A stretch of DNA of 64,000 nucleotides, from contig CP126203.1 in the NCBI GenBank assembly GCA_030272155.1, positions 1,116,001-1,180,000 on the forward strand, in the 5' to 3' direction. Position numbers and translations under genes: made by a program. Shown in pieces: positions 56,886-64,000 of the stretch (within the stretch, counting starts at the first letter, position 1; every line of letters begins with the position of its first letter). The notes beneath the pieces were generated by a model, which worked only from the letters and a program-made list of their open reading frames with translations, ran no database searches and was not told the DNA's origin. The stretch comes from Tetradesmus obliquus. Its lineage: Eukaryota; Chlorophyta; Chlorophyceae; Sphaeropleales; Scenedesmaceae.

Positions 56886-59101
56886 ATGGCTGCAGGGTGG
56901 CTGTCCATGGTGCGCAAGCACCCTTTGGGATGGGAGAGCAACCGCAAGTCAACGGGCGCGCGGGTGGCGGCGGTGGTGGCGGTGCTCACGATGCTAGCCA
57001 TCGCCGGCAGTCCAAAGGGTGCGGCAGGCTATTACAGAGTACACTTTCCTAAGCATGCTGCTCAAATCAAACAGGACCTGAATTCCTTCTGCATGACCCA
57101 CTACAAGAACTTCAAGCAGTATGGCACGGTGGCAACTCCCAAGCACAAGGGCAGACCCCCAAAAGTCCCAGATGACGTGGCATTAAAGGCCAGTGAAACA
57201 TTCAAAGCTGGCAAGGTAGTCAAGGCCTACCCAAGTGCAGAAGCAAAGAAGAAAGTCGACGTGCATGTATGGTGGACATCAATCAAACTTGCTTGTCAGG
57301 AAAATGAGTACCTGGGTGGCCTATGCAGGAAGTACAACATCAGGCCCAAGCAACTGCTGAAGCGCATGAAAGCTGTTGACCCCAACCTGGTGCGCAGAAG
57401 AATAGATGTGAAGATGGACCTGACAGACAAGCAGAAAGACAGGAGAAAGGCTGCAGCAGAGAGGCTCTACAAGATGTTCCAGGATGAGCCAGACTTGCTG
57501 AGCAGAATTTATTTTGTTGATGAGTGCAAACTCTGGATGTCCAACCTAGCAGGCGGCGCCATCAAGGTGTATTGCGATGCACATGATGCAAACGTACATG
57601 CTGTGCTACCATGCAAGTGGATGCGCAAGGGCCAGGACAACAAACCAGTCAAGCTACACTTTGTGTGCGCCGTCAACGCGGTGCACGGCGCTGTCTACTG
57701 CAAGTTCACCACCGGCACAACAGACAACATTGACCACGTTGGCAACCCCAACACACCATACTATGTGAGTGTGTGCTGCTATTACTTAGATGCGCGCCAT
57801 TGAAAGACATGCCAGCTGTTGCGTTCTGTGTACACACAACGTGGCAGTGCATCTCGCAGTGCCTCAGGGAAGGCGCGCTGCACACCGCGGCCTGCGCTGA
57901 CCATAACAGCAGAGTAGCTTGGTGACAGCACAATGACACCACCCCCAGCAGCAAGCTGGAAACCAGTCTCCAGGGAATCCTGCCAGTCACTTTCACATGT
58001 GCGCACCCGCAGCACACTGCCGCCTGCTGGCAGGAACTTGGCATACGCAGCAGCACAGAAGGCAACGTCGCGCTGCAACAGCTTCTCTGTGCTGTTGTCA
58101 TACATACCAGTGTCATGGCATGTCCCATCTGCTTGAATCAGCACGCTGCGCTGCGCATGCAAGAAATCGACCCGGCCTCGCCACCACCCTACTGCCACTT
58201 GCGCGCACATGCTGTCACATATTCCCAACCTGTACAGCTTGCGCATCAGCTGCTCCTCACTTGCAGGCATGTTGCGTGCGCCTGTGCCACCCACTTTAGG
58301 CATCAAACATGCACACTGCTTGCACTCCAGAGCTGCTTCAGTTGCGGCAGCGCGCGGCTCGCAGAACTTGAAGTGCTGCACACCTGGCAGGCAGCCCGTC
58401 ATGGCCCAGTACAGTGGCCGCTTGCGTATCCCCAAGCTGATGATCCTGGGCCTGCTTTTACCATCTGCCTCAAGCCTGATGAATGGGCGTCCCTTTTCAT
58501 CCACTTGCACATTTAGCTGCGCTGCTGCTAACAAGGCTTTCCGCTGCCAACCCGGCAAAACCTGCACCTGCAGTTGAAGAGGCAGAAGAAGAAGAAGAAC
58601 GTGAAGGCCAAGAGCATGACACAGCTGGAGTTTGTCCACTGCATGAAGGAGCTTGCAGAGAAGGCTAACCAACAGCAGCGCGCGCGCGGCACTACGCCGC
58701 TGTACATCTTCGACAACCCCAGTGTTCATGTCGGGCAGGATGCCGCAGAGCTCCTAGCTGCAGTTGGCATCAGCCCAGAGCAGGTGCTGCAAATTGCACC
58801 CTACTCCCCAGACTTCAACCAGCCCATTGAGCATGCATTCGGCAGCCTCAAGGCTAGCTTCCGCAACCATCTGTACAACACCTACCAGCTGACTGGTGCA
58901 GATGTATCACCGCGTGATCTGCAGCGGACGCTGCGTGACATATTCATGAACATCACACCTGCCTCTGTCATGGCTGATGCACTGAGGCTGCCAGATTTGT
59001 GGGATGTGGTGCGCAGCAGGCTGGACAGGGTGTTTGTATGCCGTGACAACAAGCAGCGCACGGGTACGGCTGGCAACTGGCCTAGGGATGATCAGCGCTG
59101 A
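56886..59101 (+). CDS. Tc1/mariner transposase, copy 14
   Basis: Exons are 56886-57764 and 58574-59101. The translation equals copy 1. Confidence 0.86.
57782..58729 (-). CDS. Antisense Vsr/DUF559-like nuclease, copy 14
   Basis: It lies in the intron 57765-58573, with the domain part at 57782-58567. The translation equals copy 1. Confidence 0.6.
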   Translation of the reverse strand: MNTGVVEDVQRRSAARALLLVSLLCKLLHAVDKLQLCHALGLHVLLLLLPLQLQVQVLPGWQRKALLAAAQLNVQVDEKGRPFIRLEADGKSRPRIISLGIRKRPLYWAMTGCLPGVQHFKFCEPRAAATEAALECKQCACLMPKVGGTGARNMPASEEQLMRKLYRLGICDSMCAQVAVGWWRGRVDFLHAQRSVLIQADGTCHDTGMYDNSTEKLLQRDVAFCAAAYAKFLPAGGSVLRVRTCESDWQDSLETGFQLAAGGGVIVLSPSYSAVMVSAGRGVQRAFPEALRDALPRCVYTERNSWHVFQWRASK

Positions 59102-61192
59102 GCACGCTGCTGCTGCTGCTGCTGCAGGGCTTAGAATGTATATGGCTGCTGGCTGCACTCTAGACAGCTAGCAGCTGTCAGCAGGTCGTTGATTGACACT
59201 CCCTGCAAGCTCACCTTTCTGACAGCTCCTCTGCTGGTTGGGCTCCTGTGTGTGCGCACCGCACGGCGCCGGCGATGTGCTGGTGCCATGCTGTAGCTGG
59301 GTGGTTATGTCTCTGTTTTCAACTGTATGCCAGCATGGACAGCCACAGGCATGATAAGTTGATAGATTGTTATCTGATAATAATTGTCAGATGGTGTATT
59401 GGTGCATAGACTGGCCCAGAGTGAAAAGCGCGCGCGCGTGGCAAGGCAGTTCTGCCAGGGCAGCAGTGCTGTTGATGGGCAGTTCACATGCAGGCGAGTT
59501 GAGCCAATGTGCGTGAATGATTGTACTTGTTACGGCTAAAATTAATTATTGTACGTGCTAACATGTGCTTCATGCAGCTCCAGCTACTGAACCACACGTT
59601 ACTTGTCTCAACGGTTGCCCTACCAAGCAGGATGCTTTGATGTTGCTGCACTCTTGGCATTGTAATAACATCTATTCAAGTATTTAATTGAGCTGACGCA
59701 CGGCAGGAGAAAGCTGTGTTTGAGTCAGGTAATCCGTGACGGGGAAGTGCTGCCGAATCAGCCACTCTCGATGCAGACAGCTGTCACGCTGCAAACTTAT
59801 CCTCATACATAACAGCTGATTCTTACATCTTACTGGGCCGAGAATTTTCTCCGGTGGGACGCCGGGCAGCCAGCCTGGTCACGGAGCCAGTGAGTCCAAG
59901 ACACCTGTGCAGGCTATGCCAGCTCGATCGTGCTGCGGCAGCAACAGCAGACAATTCGGATTGCTTTTAAAACGTCTTTCAAGACAAGGCTGTGCTCTGA
60001 ATGTGCTTTTGTGAATTTAGCAGCAGCACTGCATGACCACCAGGCTGCTGCTGCTGCTGTCTTGCCTGGCAAAGTGTGCATTCGAAAAACAGAGGCTACA
60101 GCAGGTGACAGCACCCTCCTCTGAGCTGCACTCTGCTGTCTGCTGCTGAATGTGCTGCTGGCCAGGCAGGTCCCAGCAATTGCAAACAACAGTAATGCAG
60201 GATTTGGGACAGCTGCACCACCAGCAGCAGTTGCAGCAGGCCTGCTATAACATAAAAAGGTGGGCAGGCATTTCATCAACTTTGCCCAGAAACAGCAGCA
60301 GCAGGATTGCAATGCAGGCTGAGAACTGCTGCAGCAAAGGAAGATGTGCATTTTTGCCTTCAGTGGGGTAGGGTACGAACCTAGCATCCCAGATATGAGA
60401 CAAAGCCACATAGCACACAAACAGAAAGCCATGCTGGCACAGCAACCTGCTGCTTGTGGTAGGTACAGCAAGGCACAGCTGCTGAACCTGCTGCCTTGGT
60501 TTGCTTGCATGTCAGCTGTCCTGCAGGCACCTCACCTGCTTGCAGCGCCCGCTCCAAACTGCTAGTTTTTTTCAGCTCCAGAATTCAGCGTGATCACACA
60601 AGATGAATGTCTGCAGGAGAGTGTGTGGACTGGCAGCACTCAACCAACTGTGCTCAACCACCCTAGCTGCACACGCGCAGCAGCTGCCTGTAATGCTGAA
60701 ACGTTGATCGGTGATAAGCAACAAGATTAGCAGCAGCAGCACAGCGCACAACGTACAGGGCCAGACAGCAGACCGCAACAACAGCGGCAGGGCACTTGGC
60801 ACACCACAGCTGCAGAGCCCGATCAGCCAGCAGGTGCTGCCCAGAAGTAGAAACGGTTACATAAATACATATGTGCAGGCAGCAGCGCCCTATAGCAGCA
60901 GAAAGCAGCAGATAACAGACCCGCGAAAATTCAAAGAGTCGGGGCGCAGCAGGTGGTTTGCAAGCACTTTACTCAAGTTACACAGCACCCCATATAGTGG
61001 CTCAATTTGATTTAGATTCGTTGTTGAAAGTTGCATTTAATGAGTATGCTGCCTTTGCGCTACTTTCGTACCAGTGCCTAGTGAAGGCTGGTCAAACTCC
61101 AGGTTGCTGCAAACATTAGGTTGACCTGACATGTTATTTCTGTTTGCACTGCTAGCAGAAGCACAGCTGACTCCTGCATATGTTTTGAATCC

Positions 61193-63408
61193 ATGGCTGC
61201 AGGGTGGCTGTCCATGGTGCGCAAGCACCCTTTGGGATGGGAGAGCAACCGCAAGTCAACGGGCGCGCGGGTGGCGGCGGTGGTGGCGGTGCTCACGATG
61301 CTAGCCATCGCCGGCAGTCCAAAGGGTGCGGCAGGCTATTACAGAGTACACTTTCCTAAGCATGCTGCTCAAATCAAACAGGACCTGAATTCCTTCTGCA
61401 TGACCCACTACAAGAACTTCAAGCAGTATGGCACGGTGGCAACTCCCAAGCACAAGGGCAGACCCCCAAAAGTCCCAGATGACGTGGCATTAAAGGCCAG
61501 TGAAACATTCAAAGCTGGCAAGGTAGTCAAGGCCTACCCAAGTGCAGAAGCAAAGAAGAAAGTCGACGTGCATGTATGGTGGACATCAATCAAACTTGCT
61601 TGTCAGGAAAATGAGTACCTGGGTGGCCTATGCAGGAAGTACAACATCAGGCCCAAGCAACTGCTGAAGCGCATGAAAGCTGTTGACCCCAACCTGGTGC
61701 GCAGAAGAATAGATGTGAAGATGGACCTGACAGACAAGCAGAAAGACAGGAGAAAGGCTGCAGCAGAGAGGCTCTACAAGATGTTCCAGGATGAGCCAGA
61801 CTTGCTGAGCAGAATTTATTTTGTTGATGAGTGCAAACTCTGGATGTCCAACCTAGCAGGCGGCGCCATCAAGGTGTATTGCGATGCACATGATGCAAAC
61901 GTACATGCTGTGCTACCATGCAAGTGGATGCGCAAGGGCCAGGACAACAAACCAGTCAAGCTACACTTTGTGTGCGCCGTCAACGCGGTGCACGGCGCTG
62001 TCTACTGCAAGTTCACCACCGGCACAACAGACAACATTGACCACGTTGGCAACCCCAACACACCATACTATGTGAGTGTGTGCTGCTATTACTTAGATGC
62101 GCGCCATTGAAAGACATGCCAGCTGTTGCGTTCTGTGTACACACAACGTGGCAGTGCATCTCGCAGTGCCTCAGGGAAGGCGCGCTGCACACCGCGGCCT
62201 GCGCTGACCATAACAGCAGAGTAGCTTGGTGACAGCACAATGACACCACCCCCAGCAGCAAGCTGGAAACCAGTCTCCAGGGAATCCTGCCAGTCACTTT
62301 CACATGTGCGCACCCGCAGCACACTGCCGCCTGCTGGCAGGAACTTGGCATACGCAGCAGCACAGAAGGCAACGTCGCGCTGCAACAGCTTCTCTGTGCT
62401 GTTGTCATACATACCAGTGTCATGGCATGTCCCATCTGCTTGAATCAGCACGCTGCGCTGCGCATGCAAGAAATCGACCCGGCCTCGCCACCACCCTACT
62501 GCCACTTGCGCGCACATGCTGTCACATATTCCCAACCTGTACAGCTTGCGCATCAGCTGCTCCTCACTTGCAGGCATGTTGCGTGCGCCTGTGCCACCCA
62601 CTTTAGGCATCAAACATGCACACTGCTTGCACTCCAGAGCTGCTTCAGTTGCGGCAGCGCGCGGCTCGCAGAACTTGAAGTGCTGCACACCTGGCAGGCA
62701 GCCCGTCATGGCCCAGTACAGTGGCCGCTTGCGTATCCCCAAGCTGATGATCCTGGGCCTGCTTTTACCATCTGCCTCAAGCCTGATGAATGGGCGTCCC
62801 TTTTCATCCACTTGCACATTTAGCTGCGCTGCTGCTAACAAGGCTTTCCGCTGCCAACCCGGCAAAACCTGCACCTGCAGTTGAAGAGGCAGAAGAAGAA
62901 GAAGAACGTGAAGGCCAAGAGCATGACACAGCTGGAGTTTGTCCACTGCATGAAGGAGCTTGCAGAGAAGGCTAACCAACAGCAGCGCGCGCGCGGCACT
63001 ACGCCGCTGTACATCTTCGACAACCCCAGTGTTCATGTCGGGCAGGATGCCGCAGAGCTCCTAGCTGCAGTTGGCATCAGCCCAGAGCAGGTGCTGCAAA
63101 TTGCACCCTACTCCCCAGACTTCAACCAGCCCATTGAGCATGCATTCGGCAGCCTCAAGGCTAGCTTCCGCAACCATCTGTACAACACCTACCAGCTGAC
63201 TGGTGCAGATGTATCACCGCGTGATCTGCAGCGGACGCTGCGTGACATATTCATGAACATCACACCTGCCTCTGTCATGGCTGATGCACTGAGGCTGCCA
63301 GATTTGTGGGATGTGGTGCGCAGCAGGCTGGACAGGGTGTTTGTATGCCGTGACAACAAGCAGCGCACGGGTACGGCTGGCAACTGGCCTAGGGATGATC
63401 AGCGCTGA
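61193..63408 (+). CDS. Tc1/mariner transposase, copy 15
   Basis: Exons are 61193-62071 and 62881-63408. The translation equals copy 1. Confidence 0.86.
62089..63036 (-). CDS. Antisense Vsr/DUF559-like nuclease, copy 15
   Basis: It lies in the intron 62072-62880, with the domain part at 62089-62874. The translation equals copy 1. Confidence 0.6.
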   Translation of the reverse strand: MNTGVVEDVQRRSAARALLLVSLLCKLLHAVDKLQLCHALGLHVLLLLLPLQLQVQVLPGWQRKALLAAAQLNVQVDEKGRPFIRLEADGKSRPRIISLGIRKRPLYWAMTGCLPGVQHFKFCEPRAAATEAALECKQCACLMPKVGGTGARNMPASEEQLMRKLYRLGICDSMCAQVAVGWWRGRVDFLHAQRSVLIQADGTCHDTGMYDNSTEKLLQRDVAFCAAAYAKFLPAGGSVLRVRTCESDWQDSLETGFQLAAGGGVIVLSPSYSAVMVSAGRGVQRAFPEALRDALPRCVYTERNSWHVFQWRASK

Positions 63409-64000
63409 GCACGCTGCTGCTGCTGCTGCTGCAGGGCTTAGAATGTATATGGCTGCTGGCTGCACTCTAGACAGCTAGCAGCTGTCAGCAGGTCGTTGAT
63501 TGACACTCCCTGCAAGCTCACCTTTCTGACAGCTCCTCTGCTGGTTGGGCTCCTGTGTGTGCGCACCGCACGGCGCCGGCGATGTGCTGGTGCCATGCTG
63601 TAGCTGGGTGGTTATGTCTCTGTTTTCAACTGTATGCCAGCATGGACAGCCACAGGCATGATAAGTTGATAGATTGTTATCTGATAATAATTGTCAGATG
63701 GTGTATTGGTGCATAGACTGGCCCAGAGTGAAAAGCGCGCGCGCGTGGCAAGGCAGTTCTGCCAGGGCAGCAGTGCTGTTGATGGGCAGTTCACATGCAG
63801 GCGAGTTGAGCCAATGTGCGTGAATGATTGTACTTGTTACGGCTAAAATTAATTATTGTACGTGCTAACATGTGCTTCATGCAGCTCCAGCTACTGAACC
63901 ACACGTTACTTGTCTCAACGGTTGCCCTACCAAGCAGGATGCTTTGATGTTGCTGCACTCTTGGCATTGTAATAACATCTATTCAAGTATTTAATTGAGC

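Larger units (their letters stand above)
56753..60384 (+). mobile_element. Transposon element 14
   Basis: TIRs are at 56753-56781 and 60356-60384. No difference from element 1 was noticed. Confidence 0.82.
1..64000. repeat. Tandem array of a 4,307-bp unit (about 14.9 periods)
   Basis: The same sequence recurs every 4,307 bp from the first to the last base. The transposase start lies at 895, 5202, 9509 and so on to 61193, always in register, including across the inverted block. The window opens inside the end of one element and closes inside the 3' region of another, so the array continues on both sides. Units look identical apart from A to T at 5464 and C to T at 35332; I compared by eye and may have missed single changes in non-coding parts. 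Such uniformity means very recent amplification, strong homogenisation, or collapse and re-expansion during assembly. Confidence 0.97.
61060..64000 (+). mobile_element. Transposon element 15 (right end beyond window)
   Basis: The left TIR is 61060-61088. Both genes are complete, but the window ends within the 3' non-coding region, before the expected right TIR. Confidence 0.8.

Noticed and set aside
1-64000. Ribosomal DNA or 5S array
   Set aside because: The period and tandem layout invite the idea, but no rRNA-like sequence was seen and each unit codes for a transposase.
1-64000. LTR element or virus-derived array
   Set aside because: There is no reverse transcriptase, capsid or integrase-like protein and no long terminal direct repeats. 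Ends are short inverted repeats next to TA.

Overview
The window is almost entirely one thing: a head-to-tail tandem array of a 4,307-bp unit, about 14.9 periods long, that runs off both ends of the window. Every unit carries one copy of a Tc1/mariner-type (IS630/Tc1/mariner superfamily) DNA transposon of about 3.63 kb plus a spacer of about 0.68 kb. The copies are nearly identical: I found only two single-base differences by eye (5464 and 35332), and the 4,307-bp register holds across the whole window with no net gain or loss.

The host is a eukaryote, because the transposase is split by a GT-AG intron of 809 bp whose removal joins two frames exactly in phase 0. The CAG/CTG-rich DNA of moderate GC, the CTGCAG 3' splice site and a TGTAA polyadenylation-like motif after the gene fit a chlorophyte green alga. 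That assignment is an inference from composition only.

Layout of one unit (first full copy): left terminal inverted repeat (TIR) 762-790; transposase exon 1 at 895-1773; intron 1774-2582; exon 2 at 2583-3110; a 1.25-kb 3' region with no recognisable gene, 3111-4364; right TIR 4365-4393; then a spacer to the next left TIR at 5069. The TIRs are 29 bp, match at 21 of 29 positions and abut a TA at each outer end, as this superfamily requires. The intron is almost filled by an open frame on the opposite strand (1791-2576, open on to 2738). Its product looks like a PD-(D/E)XK nuclease of the Vsr/DUF559 kind, preceded by a Cys/His-rich possible zinc-binding segment. A transposon whose transposase intron hosts an antisense nuclease gene is the most unusual system here. 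It recalls homing endonucleases in introns and the nucleases (TnpB, Fanzor) that ride in other transposons, but the role is inferred.

The array has one structural break. The segment 30207-35246 is inverted: seven forward gene copies, one reversed copy, then seven forward copies. Both junctions fall in the 7-bp inner end of the TIRs (GCCTTCA/TGAAGGC), and the array register is unchanged, so a 5,040-bp block was flipped in place. The block contains the right TIR of element 7, a spacer, the whole of element 8, a spacer and the left TIR of element 9. As a result elements 7 and 9 each now have perfectly matched 29-bp TIRs.

No rRNA, tRNA, CRISPR or host housekeeping gene was seen.
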